In this document: in pieces, positions 24,224-31,966 of the stretch
How positions within the stretch are numbered: position 1 is the stretch's first letter
Layout: the number at the start of each line of letters is the position of its first letter
NCBI RefSeq assembly: GCF_031082405.1
Contig: NZ_JAVHJU010000054.1
Span: forward strand, 23,776 to 80,411
Direction: 5' to 3'
From: Amycolatopsis sp. A133
GTDB lineage: Bacteria > Actinomycetota > Actinomycetes > Mycobacteriales > Pseudonocardiaceae
Length of the DNA stretch: 56,636 bases
The notes under the pieces: generated by a model
The model's input: the letters and a program-made list of their open reading frames with translations, nothing else
Database searches by the model: none
Told to the model about the DNA's origin: nothing
Position numbers and translations under genes: made by a program

Positions 24224-25311
24224 GCCCGGTCGCGCTGCCCGACTTCCCCTGGGATTCGCTCGCCGAGGTCAAGGCCACGGCGCAGGCGCATCCCGGCGGG
24301 GTCGTCGACCTCTCCATCGGCACGCCGGTCGACCCGGTCCCGGCCGGCATCCGCGAGGCGCTCGCGTCGGTCTCGGAGATCCCCGGGTACCCGACCACGC
24401 ACGGCATCCCGGCCCTCCGGGAAGCCGCGCGGGGAGCGCTCTCGCGGCGTCACGGCGTCGACGGCATCGAGCCGGACGCCGTGCTGCCGACGATCGGGTC
24501 CAAGGAGGCCGTGGCCTGGCTGCCGCGGCTGCTCGGCTTCGGTCCCGGCGACGTCGTCGTCATCCCGGAGCTGGCCTACCCGACGTACGAGGTCGGCGCG
24601 CTCCTGGCGGGCGCGTCCATCCTGCGGGCCGACGGCCTGACCGCGCTCGGCCCGCAGAAGCCGGCGATGATCTGGCTGAACTCGCCGTCGAACCCGACCG
24701 GCAAGGTGCTGCCGGTCGAGCACCTGCGCAAGGTCGTCGAGTGGGCGCGCGAGCGTGACGTCGTCGTGGTCTCCGACGAGTGCTACCTGGCGCTCGGCTG
24801 GGAGACCGACCCGCTGTCGGTGCTGCACCCGGACGTCTGCGACGGCCGGACCGACGGGCTGATCGCGGTGCACTCGCTGTCGAAGTCGGCGAACCTGGCC
24901 AGCTACCGCGCCGGGTTCCTGACCGGTGACCCCCGCCTGATCGCGCGGCTGCTGGAGGTCCGCAAGCACGCGGGCATGATCGTGCCGCGGCCGGTCCAGG
25001 AGGCGATGGTCGCCGCACTGACCGACGACGAGGCCCTGCGCGCGCAACGCGAGCGTTACGCCCGCCGCCGGCTCGTGCTGCGGAAGGCGTTGCTGGACAA
25101 CGGCTTCCGCGTCGACCACTCCGAAGCGGGTCTCTACCTCTGGGCCACCAGGGACGAGGACGCCCAGACGACGCTCGGCTGGCTGGCCGAGCGCGGGATC
25201 CTGGTCGCGCCCGGGACGTTCTACGGCCCGAAGGGCGGCAAGCACGTCCGGGTCGCGCTGACGGCGACCGACGAGCGTGTCGACGCCGCCGTGGAGCGCC
25301 TGACTCAGTAA
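24220..25311 (+). CDS. dapC: Succinyldiaminopimelate transaminase
   Basis: This 363-residue class I/II PLP aminotransferase has the PLP lysine in VHSLSKSANLASYRAGFL, NSPSNPTG and the SDECYLALGW segment. The succinyl-DAP role follows from its strong similarity to the actinobacterial DapC linked to a ferredoxin gene, and from dapD and dapE 4-5 kb away. It would make N-succinyl-LL-DAP for lysine and peptidoglycan. The ATG overlaps the fdxA stop by 4 nt. Its end overlaps the convergent TetR gene by 7 nt. Confidence 0.9.
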   Translation: MSPVALPDFPWDSLAEVKATAQAHPGGVVDLSIGTPVDPVPAGIREALASVSEIPGYPTTHGIPALREAARGALSRRHGVDGIEPDAVLPTIGSKEAVAWLPRLLGFGPGDVVVIPELAYPTYEVGALLAGASILRADGLTALGPQKPAMIWLNSPSNPTGKVLPVEHLRKVVEWARERDVVVVSDECYLALGWETDPLSVLHPDVCDGRTDGLIAVHSLSKSANLASYRAGFLTGDPRLIARLLEVRKHAGMIVPRPVQEAMVAALTDDEALRAQRERYARRRLVLRKALLDNGFRVDHSEAGLYLWATRDEDAQTTLGWLAERGILVAPGTFYGPKGGKHVRVALTATDERVDAAVERLTQ

Positions 25312-25922
25312 TCGCGGCCGGTGAGGCCCCGGTAGACGAATTGCGTGAGCATCTCGACGGCTTCCTCGTCGGCCGGCGGATCCCCGTCTGGGGTCGGACC
25401 GTGCAGCCACCTCGCCGCGAACGAGTCCACGAGGTGGTAGATCAGCATGCCGCAGCGACCGGGGTCCGCCGGCAGCCGCATCCCGGCGCGGGTGATGTAC
25501 ACGAGGTGGTCGTCGAGGTCGGCGGCCTGGGACGCGCCGAACTGCGCCACCGTGCGCGCGAACGAGTCGCTGACCATCGCCGCCTGGCGCAGGGCGAGCA
25601 TGGTCGCCGCGTTGTCCCGGTAGAAGTCCCAGTACTGCTTGACGTGCCAGCGCACGGCCGCGGGGTCGCTGAAGTCGGCCGAGTGGTTCTCGCTGTCGGC
25701 GCTCTCGTCGCCTGACGCCGCGATGTCGGCCAGGAGCGCTTCGAGCAGCTCTTCCTTGCTCGCGAAGTGGTTGTAGAACGACCCCGCGGCGCGGCCCGCT
25801 TCGGCGGTGATGTCCGTGATCTTCGTGTTCAGGTAGCCCTTCCGGGCGAAGACGCGCTTGGCCGCGGCCTTGAGCGCGCTCTCGGTCTCCGTGGCCTTCT
25901 CCTTGCGGCTCGTCGCCGTCAT
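25305..25922 (-). CDS. TetR family repressor
   Basis: This 205-residue protein has an N-terminal TetR helix-turn-helix (about 12-58; ALKAAAKRVFARKGYLNTKITDITAEAGRAAGSFYNHFASKEELL) and a helical ligand-binding C-terminus. ATG 25922 is preferred over GTG 25928 because GGGAGGTGG is the ribosome site. It is divergent from an FAD monooxygenase, with two tandem 14-bp dyads between. It likely represses that gene and responds to an aromatic substrate or drug. Confidence 0.9.
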   Translation of the reverse strand: MTATSRKEKATETESALKAAAKRVFARKGYLNTKITDITAEAGRAAGSFYNHFASKEELLEALLADIAASGDESADSENHSADFSDPAAVRWHVKQYWDFYRDNAATMLALRQAAMVSDSFARTVAQFGASQAADLDDHLVYITRAGMRLPADPGRCGMLIYHLVDSFAARWLHGPTPDGDPPADEEAVEMLTQFVYRGLTGRDY

Positions 25923-25933
25923 CGCCACCTCCC

Positions 25934-25962
25934 TTGACAGCAGAAGCTAGCAGCGTCATTCT
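25934..25962 (+). promoter_or_regulatory. Promoter of the FAD monooxygenase
   Basis: TTGACA (25934-25939), 17-nt spacer, CATTCT (25957-25962). The first operator dyad begins at the last base of the -10. Confidence 0.6.
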
Positions 25963-25990
25963 GAATCCAGATTCACTGAATTTCAATTCA
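25962..25990. promoter_or_regulatory. Tandem TetR operators
   Basis: TGAATCCAGATTCA (25962-25975) and TGAATTTCAATTCA (25977-25990) are dyads TGAATY-N2-RATTCA with perfect 6-bp arms, centred 15 bp apart. They cover the predicted transcription start of the monooxygenase gene and lie upstream of the divergent TetR gene. Confidence 0.7.
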
Positions 25991-26003
25991 CCGGGAGGGT
26001 GAC

Positions 26004-27416
26004 ATGGACACATGGGTGCTGATCGCGGGGGCGGGGCCGACCGGGCTGACGCTGGCCATCGAGCTGGCGCGGCGCGACGTCGCCGTGCGGATCATCGACA
26101 AGGCCGAGACGTTCTTCGCCGGTTCGCGCGGCGACGGGCTCCAGCCCCGCACGCTGGAGGTGTTCGAGGACCTCGGTGTGCTCGACGCGGTGCTGGCGGC
26201 GGGGGCCGCGCCGGTGCCCACGCGGGTCTACGTCGGCGGCCGCCAGGTCGACGAGCGGCTGATGTTCGAGCCGGTCGAGCCGTCGCCGACCGTGCCGTAC
26301 CCCGGGGCGTGGTGCCTCGGCCAGTCGCAGACCGAGGGCATCCTGCGCGACCGGCTGGCCGAGTTCGGCGTCCGCGTCGAGCCGGCGACGGCCCTGACCG
26401 GCTTCGAGCAGGACGCGGCCGGGGTCACCGCCACGCTGAGCACGGGCGAGACCGTCCGGGCCGGGTACCTGGTCGGCGCCGACGGCGGCAAGAGCTTCGT
26501 GCGCAAGGCGCTGGGGATCGCGTTCGAGGGCACCACCGACGACTCGATCCGGATGCTGCTCGGCGACGTCCACGCCGAGGGCCTGGACCGCGGCTTCGGG
26601 CACTGGTTCGGCGCGGCGGACGACCCGATGCGCGGCATGATGTTCAGCCCGCTGCCGGGCACGCCGTGGTTCCAGTTCGTCTCCCCGCTCGGCGACGGCG
26701 AGCTCGAGGCCGAGACGGCGCTGCCGGCGATCCAGTCCCGGCTCGACGCGCTCTCCGGCGGCGGGATCACGCTGTCGGACCTGGCCTGGTCGACGGTGTG
26801 GCGGCCGAACGTCCGGCTCGCGGCGAAGTTCCGCGAGGGCCGGGTCTTCCTGGCCGGCGACGCGGCGCACGTCCACCCGCCGACCGGCGGCCAGGGGCTG
26901 AACACCGGCGTCCAGGACGGCTACAACCTGGGCTGGAAGCTCGCGGACGGCGCGCCCGAGCTGCTCGACAGCTACGAGGCCGAGCGGCGGACCAACGCGG
27001 CCCGGGTGCTCGGGGTCTCGACCGCGCTGATGCAGAAGTACGTCGACGGCGACGAGGACGCGCACCAGCGCGGCGAGGACACCCAGCAGCTGGACATCAG
27101 CTACCGCGGCGGCCCGCTGTCCCCGGCGGGCACCGGCGCCGTGCGCCCCGGCGACCGCGCCCCCGACTCGCCGCTGCTCGACGCGCACGGCAAGCGCGTC
27201 CGGCTGTTCGAGCTGTTCCGCGGACCGCACGCGACGCGGCTGGTCTTCGGCGACGGCCCGGTGGGCGAGAACGGCTACCGGATCCTGCCGGCGGACAGCG
27301 TCGCGACGGGCCCGGATCTGGTCGACGAAGGCGGCCACGCGTACGCGGCGTACGAGGCCGACGGCGGGCGGCAGGTGCTGGTCCGCCCGGACGGCTACGT
27401 CTGGTCGATGTCCTGA
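26004..27416 (+). CDS. FAD-dependent aromatic monooxygenase
   Basis: This 470-residue class A flavoprotein hydroxylase of the PheA/TfdB/PHBH-like group includes relatives acting on aromatic polyketides and rifamycins. It has the GXGXXG FAD motif LIAGAGPTGLTLAIELARR (6-24), the DG segment YLVGADGGKSFVRKALG, and the GD motif RVFLAGDAAHVHPPTGGQGLNTGVQDGYNL. A C-terminal thioredoxin-like domain (about 375-470) follows. GGGAGGG precedes the ATG. Tandem dyads suggest control by the divergent TetR. The substrate is unknown. Confidence 0.9.
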   Translation: MDTWVLIAGAGPTGLTLAIELARRDVAVRIIDKAETFFAGSRGDGLQPRTLEVFEDLGVLDAVLAAGAAPVPTRVYVGGRQVDERLMFEPVEPSPTVPYPGAWCLGQSQTEGILRDRLAEFGVRVEPATALTGFEQDAAGVTATLSTGETVRAGYLVGADGGKSFVRKALGIAFEGTTDDSIRMLLGDVHAEGLDRGFGHWFGAADDPMRGMMFSPLPGTPWFQFVSPLGDGELEAETALPAIQSRLDALSGGGITLSDLAWSTVWRPNVRLAAKFREGRVFLAGDAAHVHPPTGGQGLNTGVQDGYNLGWKLADGAPELLDSYEAERRTNAARVLGVSTALMQKYVDGDEDAHQRGEDTQQLDISYRGGPLSPAGTGAVRPGDRAPDSPLLDAHGKRVRLFELFRGPHATRLVFGDGPVGENGYRILPADSVATGPDLVDEGGHAYAAYEADGGRQVLVRPDGYVWSMS

Positions 27417-27430
27417 CGGGCCGCCAGAGG

Positions 27431-27482
27431 TCGCGAATGACTCATTCGGGACGTGGGAGGTCCCGAATGAGTCATTCGGGAC
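27431..27482. terminator. Paired GTCCCGAATGAGTCATTCGGGAC palindromes
   Basis: A near-copy at 27431-27452 (first base diverged) and a perfect copy at 27460-27482 lie between the convergent monooxygenase and CHAD genes. Arms GTCCCGAATGA and TCATTCGGGAC flank a single central base. Bidirectional termination is likely. Confidence 0.7.
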
Positions 27483-27503
27483 CTTCTTTGGGGGCGGGCG
27501 GGC

Positions 27504-28430
27504 TCAGGCGTGGAGGGCTCGGGCGGCGGTGTCGACCGCCGCCCAGGAGGCGCGCCAGGTCGCGCGGGCCTCGGCGCGGCGGGCCAGCTCGCGCTCGGCG
27601 ATGCGGCCGGCCACGAACCCCATCGGGCCGTCCGCCGATTCCAGGATCGTGCGCATCCGCTCGGCCGCGATCACCGCGTCCTGGTGATCGCCCAGCACCG
27701 TCTGAAAGTCCTTCGTCGCCTTCAGCAGCTTCTTCAGCTTCGCCGCCTGCTTCTTCTTCGCCGACGTCTGGGCCAGCTCGGCCGCGTACCGCAGCTTCTT
27801 GCCGTGGATGCGCAGCGCGTGCAGGGCGTCGTCCGGTGGGTCCGCGGGCAGCGCGCGGACCGCCTTGGCCAGCTTGCGGTGGGGCTTCGCCAGCCCGGCG
27901 ATCAGGTCGTGCGGCTCGGCGGGCACCTCGGCCGGCGACCGGGTCAGCAGGCTCACCTCGTGCAGCAGCGTCGAGTACCGCGCGCTGGACAACGCACGGG
28001 TCAGCCGCCGCTTCGCCGCCGCGCGCCGGGTCACGAACCGGGACACCAGGCGGCGCCCGGCCGGCTGGTCGCGGACCTCGAAGCCGGCGATGACCTCGCG
28101 CAGGTGCCCGATCAGCACGTCGTGGTCGCGCACCTCGCCGAGGGACTGGCCGAGCCAGCCCAGCTCCGCGCGCACCGGCTCGGCGCCGTCGCCGACCAGC
28201 TTGCCGGACAGCTTCAGCACGCTGCGCATCCGCCGGAGGGCGACGCGCATCTGGTGCAGGTCCTCCGCGGCGCCGGAGCGCGTGCCCGGCTCGCGCGCCA
28301 GCAGCGCGCGGATCTCCCGGTCGAGCTTGGCCCGCACGTGGTGGCCCGCCGGATCCGCCGGGCCCACCTCGATCGGGAGCTCCGGCAGACCCAGTTCCCC
28401 CGGCGTGCGGGGCGGCGATTCGGTGGTCAC
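27504..28430 (-). CDS. CHAD domain protein
   Basis: This 308-residue alpha-helical protein has a CHAD domain (about 25-300), which binds inorganic polyphosphate through conserved His and basic residues. Visible are DLHQMRVALRRMRSVLK, GEVRDHDVLIGHL, ALHALRIHGKKLRYAAE and LGDHQDAVIAAERM. No CYTH triphosphatase domain is attached. It is 28 nt downstream of dapD and could be co-transcribed. A role in polyphosphate granules is family-based inference. Confidence 0.92.
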   Translation of the reverse strand: MTTESPPRTPGELGLPELPIEVGPADPAGHHVRAKLDREIRALLAREPGTRSGAAEDLHQMRVALRRMRSVLKLSGKLVGDGAEPVRAELGWLGQSLGEVRDHDVLIGHLREVIAGFEVRDQPAGRRLVSRFVTRRAAAKRRLTRALSSARYSTLLHEVSLLTRSPAEVPAEPHDLIAGLAKPHRKLAKAVRALPADPPDDALHALRIHGKKLRYAAELAQTSAKKKQAAKLKKLLKATKDFQTVLGDHQDAVIAAERMRTILESADGPMGFVAGRIAERELARRAEARATWRASWAAVDTAARALHA

Positions 28431-28458
28431 CCCCTGAATGGTAGGTGAACGATCGCGC

Positions 28459-29442
28459 TCAGTCGTTGGCGTGCAGCGCCGCGTTCAGCTCGACGCCGGA
28501 GCCGGTCCGCGGCACGACCTCGACCGCGCCCGTCGCCGAGTTCCGGCGGAACACCGCGCCGGAAATGCCGTTGAGCTCGCGGGCCTTGACGACCTTGCCC
28601 TCGACGACGACCTTCGTGCCCGCCGTCACGTACAGGCCCGCCTCGACGACCGTGTCGTCGCCCAGCGAGATCCCGACACCGCCGTTCGCGCCGATCAGGC
28701 AGCGCTCGCCCAGCGAGATCGTCTCCTTGCCGCCGCCGGAGAGGGTGCCCATGATCGACGCGCCGCCGCCGACGTCCGAGCCGTCGCCGACGACCACGCC
28801 GGCCGAGATGCGGCCCTCGACCATCGACGCGCCGAGCGTGCCGGCGTTGAAGTTGACGAAGCCTTCGTGCATGACGGTCGTGCCGGTCGCCAGGTGCGCG
28901 CCGAGCCGGACGCGGTCCGCGTCGCCGATCCGGACCCCGGACGGCAGGACGTAGTCGACCATCCGCGGGAACTTGTCGACGCTGTAGACGGTCACCGCGC
29001 CGCGCGCCCGCAGCCGCAGCCGGGTCGTCTCGAAGCCCTCGACCGGGCACGGGCCGTGGTTGGTCCACACGACGTTCGCCAGCAGGCCGAAGAGGCCGTC
29101 GAGGTTCTGGCCGTGCGGGCGGACCAGGCGGTGCGAGAGCAGGTGCAGCCGCAGGTAGATGTCGTGCGTGCCGGCCGGGGCCTCGGCGAGGCTGCCGATC
29201 GTGGTGCGGACGGCGACGACCTCGACCCCGCGGTCGGTGTCCGGCCCGAGCAGCGCCGCGGCGGCTTCGCCGAGCAGCTCCTCGGCCTCGGCCGCGCTCA
29301 GGCGCTCGGTGCCGGCGGTGCCGCTGTCGGTCAGCTTGGGGTGCGGGTACCAGGTGTCGAGGACCGTCCCGTCGGTCGTGACGGTGGCCAGCCCGACGCC
29401 GCTGGCGCCGGTCGTTTCGGGGTTCGGGCTCTGCTCGCTCAC
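28459..29442 (-). CDS. dapD: Tetrahydrodipicolinate N-succinyltransferase
   Basis: DapD succinylates tetrahydrodipicolinate in the succinylase branch of lysine/DAP synthesis. The 327-residue protein has an N-terminal alpha/beta domain and a C-terminal left-handed beta-helix of hexapeptide repeats (about 160-270; GVRIGDADRVRLGAHLATGT, FNAGTLGASMVEGRISAGVV). It matches the actinobacterial group-2 DapD. GTG 29442 is chosen; the -10-like TACGGT (29450-29455) lies 7 nt upstream, suggesting a near-leaderless mRNA. dapE is nearby on the other strand, as in mycobacteria. Confidence 0.94.
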   Translation of the reverse strand: MSEQSPNPETTGASGVGLATVTTDGTVLDTWYPHPKLTDSGTAGTERLSAAEAEELLGEAAAALLGPDTDRGVEVVAVRTTIGSLAEAPAGTHDIYLRLHLLSHRLVRPHGQNLDGLFGLLANVVWTNHGPCPVEGFETTRLRLRARGAVTVYSVDKFPRMVDYVLPSGVRIGDADRVRLGAHLATGTTVMHEGFVNFNAGTLGASMVEGRISAGVVVGDGSDVGGGASIMGTLSGGGKETISLGERCLIGANGGVGISLGDDTVVEAGLYVTAGTKVVVEGKVVKARELNGISGAVFRRNSATGAVEVVPRTGSGVELNAALHAND

Positions 29443-29470
29443 GGCCTTCACCGTAGTGGAGTGACGCGGA

Positions 29471-29902
29471 TCAACCACTCGTGGGCCGCGCGTCTACCTG
29501 CTTCTTCAGGCCCGCGAGGGCGCCGGCGATGTCGACGAGCGCCTGCGAGCAGGGACCGCCCGCGGCGGGGACGGTCGTGCAGCCCGCGCTCCGGAACGCC
29601 CCGACGGCCTGCTCCAGCTTCCCGGCTTCGGCGACCAGCTGCGGGTCTCGGTCGGCCGCGCGCTTGCGGGCCGCACCCGGCACGTTGGCGACCTCCGTGA
29701 CGTACTTCTCGCAGCCCTTCGGCAGCTGGGTGCGCGGGCTCGCGTAGCACTGGTCCACGGTCAGCGCGGCCAGCTTCGTCGGGAGTGCGTCCGGGCCGGG
29801 CTCGCCGGCCTGCGGTCTGGGCGCCGGGCCGGCCTCGTTCCCGCAGCCGGACAGGACCAGGACCAGCAACGCGCCGCTCACGGCGACCGGCAACCTACGC
29901 AC
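29471..29902 (-). CDS. Small lipoprotein
   Basis: This 143-residue protein has a signal peptide and lipobox LVLSGC (cysteine at about 20), so it is a predicted membrane-anchored lipoprotein. The mature part is helical with four cysteines in QCYASP, GCEKY, GCTTVP and PCSQAL, which probably form disulfides. GTG 29902 follows TACCGT (29909-29914) by 6 nt: leaderless. It lies between dapD and dapE. I recognise no named family. Confidence 0.8.
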   Translation of the reverse strand: MRRLPVAVSGALLVLVLSGCGNEAGPAPRPQAGEPGPDALPTKLAALTVDQCYASPRTQLPKGCEKYVTEVANVPGAARKRAADRDPQLVAEAGKLEQAVGAFRSAGCTTVPAAGGPCSQALVDIAGALAGLKKQVDARPTSG

Positions 29903-29908
29903 ACCCCC

Positions 29909-29918
29909 ACGGTAGCGT
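29909..29918. promoter_or_regulatory. Overlapping divergent -10 elements, dapE and lipoprotein
   Basis: Minus-strand TACCGT (29914-29909) serves GTG 29902; plus-strand TAGCGT (29913-29918) serves ATG 29926. They share the TA pair at 29913-29914. Spacing to the start codons is 6 and 7 nt, so both mRNAs are essentially leaderless. Confidence 0.5.
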
Positions 29919-29925
29919 GCGGAGC

Positions 29926-30996
29926 ATGAGCCTCGACCTGCACGCCGACCCCGTGGACCTGACCGCAGCGCTGGTGGACACGTTCAGCGTGTCCGGCGCC
30001 GAGGCCGAGCTCGCGACCGCGGTGCAGGAAGCGCTGCGCACGCAGGCGCCGCACCTCGAGGTCGTCCGCAACGGCGACGCCGTCCTCGCCCGGACGAACC
30101 TCGGCCGCGGGTCGCGGGTCGTGCTCGCCGGGCACCTGGACACGGTGCCGGAGAACGGCAACTTCCCCTCGCGCCGCGAAGGCACCGCTGACGACGAGAT
30201 CCTGCACGGCCTCGGAACGGTCGACATGAAGGGCGGGGACGCGGTCTTCCTGCACTTGGCGGCGACGCTGCCGTCGCCCAAGCACGACGTCACGTTCGTC
30301 TTCTACGACAACGAAGAGGTCGAAGCGGTCAAGAACGGCCTGGGCCGGATCGAGCGCGAGCTGCCGGAGTGGCTGGCCGGCGACCTGGCGATCGTCGGCG
30401 AGCCGTCGAACGGCGTCATCGAGGCCGGCTGCCAGGGCACCATGCGCGTCGAGCTGCGGCTTTCCGGGACCCGCGCGCACACGGCGCGGGCGTGGATGGG
30501 GGAGAACGCGATCCACGCGCTGGCCGAGCCGCTGCGGCGGCTGGCGGAGTACACACCGCGGATCGTCGACATCGACGGGCTGACCTACCGCGAGGGCCTC
30601 CAGGCGACTTCGATCAGCGGCGGCGTCGCGGGCAACGTCGTCCCGGACGCGGCGGTGCTGACGGTGAACCACCGGTTCGCCCCGGACCGCGACGCGGCGG
30701 CGGCCGAGCAGCACTTGCGCGAGGTGTTCGACGGTTTCGACCTGTCCGTTGTGGACCTGTCACCGGGAGCGCTGCCGGGCCTGTCCGCCCCGGCGGCGGC
30801 CGAACTGGTGGCGGCGGCGGGCGGCCGCGCGGCGGCCAAGCTGGGCTGGACCGACGTCGCCCGCTTCGCGGCGCGCGGCATGCCGGCGGTGAACTTCGGC
30901 CCCGGTAACCCGACTTTGGCGCACACGAAGCAGGAAAACGTCCGGGCCGCGGAGATCCGCCAGGTGACGGAAGTCCTCCGCAAGTTCCTCGGCTGA
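29926..30996 (+). CDS. dapE: Succinyl-diaminopimelate desuccinylase
   Basis: DapE is an M20 zinc hydrolase that releases LL-DAP from its succinyl form. The 356-residue protein shows metal-binding VVLAGHLDTVPENG, the bridging Asp in GTVDMKGGDAVFLHLA, YDNEEVEAVKNG (catalytic Glu) and the dimerisation domain (about 170-280). A longer frame starts at 29785 inside the divergent lipoprotein gene and is rejected. It is divergent from the lipoprotein with a shared -10 core. Confidence 0.94.
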   Translation: MSLDLHADPVDLTAALVDTFSVSGAEAELATAVQEALRTQAPHLEVVRNGDAVLARTNLGRGSRVVLAGHLDTVPENGNFPSRREGTADDEILHGLGTVDMKGGDAVFLHLAATLPSPKHDVTFVFYDNEEVEAVKNGLGRIERELPEWLAGDLAIVGEPSNGVIEAGCQGTMRVELRLSGTRAHTARAWMGENAIHALAEPLRRLAEYTPRIVDIDGLTYREGLQATSISGGVAGNVVPDAAVLTVNHRFAPDRDAAAAEQHLREVFDGFDLSVVDLSPGALPGLSAPAAAELVAAAGGRAAAKLGWTDVARFAARGMPAVNFGPGNPTLAHTKQENVRAAEIRQVTEVLRKFLG

Positions 30997-31032
30997 GTCC
31001 GCTGTGGCGGTAGTCACATCTAGGCCCCTGAG

Positions 31033-31057
31033 CTGCGGTGACGCTCCGCCACCGCAG
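31033..31057 (+). terminator. Hairpin after dapE
   Basis: CTGCGGTG (31033-31040) and CACCGCAG (31050-31057) form 8-bp perfect arms around a 9-nt loop, 36 nt after the dapE stop. Confidence 0.55.
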
Positions 31058-31122
31058 GTCACCGCAACTTTTCCCGGCCGCGGCCCGTATGTCCTTCTGA
31101 AGCCGCGCACCCGGGAGGACCC

Positions 31123-31923
31123 ATGCCGAAAACCGCGAGACGAGCCGCGGCCGTGGCCGTGCTCGCCCTGGCGGTGGGCGGGTGCGGCGGGGAAAGACAG
31201 CCCGTGGCCGCGCCCGCGGCCGGGCCGGTCCTCACCGCGATCGGGGAGGCGACCTCCGTCCCGCCGCCGCCGGCCGAGCGGGAGCCCGTGACGCAGAGCG
31301 CGCCCGTCGAGGTCGCCATCAGCTTCCCGCGGACCGGGTCCGGGCAGTGGATGTTCACCCCCGGCAGCGACGAAGTGGCCGGCAGCCGCGGACGGCTGAT
31401 GCGCTACCGGATCGCCATCGAGACCGACATCGACGGCGTCGGGCCCGCCGGGTTCGCCAAGGACATCCGCGGCATCCTCGGCGACCCGCGCGGCTGGACC
31501 GCCGGCGGCCAGTGGCGGCTGCAGCAGGTCGGGCCGGCCGACATGGCCGACTTCACCGTCTACCTCGCGACGCCGGCCAGCCGCGACAAGCTGTGCGGCG
31601 GCACGGCGGACGGCTACACCTCCTGCCGCAACGGCAGCAACGTCGTGCTCAACGTCGCCCGCTGGGCCAACGCCGTCCCGGACTACGGCGCACCGCTCGA
31701 GGTCTACCGGCAGTACATGGTGACCCACGAAACCGGGCACCGGCTCGGGCAGGGCCACGAGCTGTGCCCCGGCCCGGGAAAGCCGGCGCCGGTGATGGAG
31801 CAGCAGACGCTCGGGCTGCACGGCTGCGTCCCGAACCCCTGGCCGTTCCCGGACGGCGGCGGCCGCGAATACGCCGGCCCGCCGGGCGAGTACGACGACC
31901 CGATCCCGGCGGGCGACTCGTGA
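31123..31923 (+). CDS. DUF3152 lipoprotein, putative zinc metallopeptidase
   Basis: This 266-residue protein has a lipobox LAVGGCGG (Cys about 21), a Pro-rich linker and a DUF3152 domain (about 80-240). The domain carries the metallopeptidase-like motif VTHETGHRLGQGH, where HETGH and a third His fit a zinc site, and paired cysteines. It would act at the outer membrane face or wall. GGGAGGA precedes the ATG. Its TGA stop is built into the left arm of the palindrome at 31919-31960. Confidence 0.88.
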   Translation: MPKTARRAAAVAVLALAVGGCGGERQPVAAPAAGPVLTAIGEATSVPPPPAEREPVTQSAPVEVAISFPRTGSGQWMFTPGSDEVAGSRGRLMRYRIAIETDIDGVGPAGFAKDIRGILGDPRGWTAGGQWRLQQVGPADMADFTVYLATPASRDKLCGGTADGYTSCRNGSNVVLNVARWANAVPDYGAPLEVYRQYMVTHETGHRLGQGHELCPGPGKPAPVMEQQTLGLHGCVPNPWPFPDGGGREYAGPPGEYDDPIPAGDS

Positions 31924-31960
31924 GTGGTAACGCGGGCTAGAACCCGCCTTACCACTCACG
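31919..31960. terminator. GTGAGTGGTAA-family palindrome between convergent genes
   Basis: This 42-bp palindrome has outer arms CGTGAGTGGTAA and TTACCACTCACG and an inner GCGGG/CCCGC stem. It lies between the DUF3152 gene and the chitinase gene and includes the TGA stop of the former. Another copy ends the window at 56595-56636. Confidence 0.8.
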
Positions 31961-31966
31961 ACCGCG

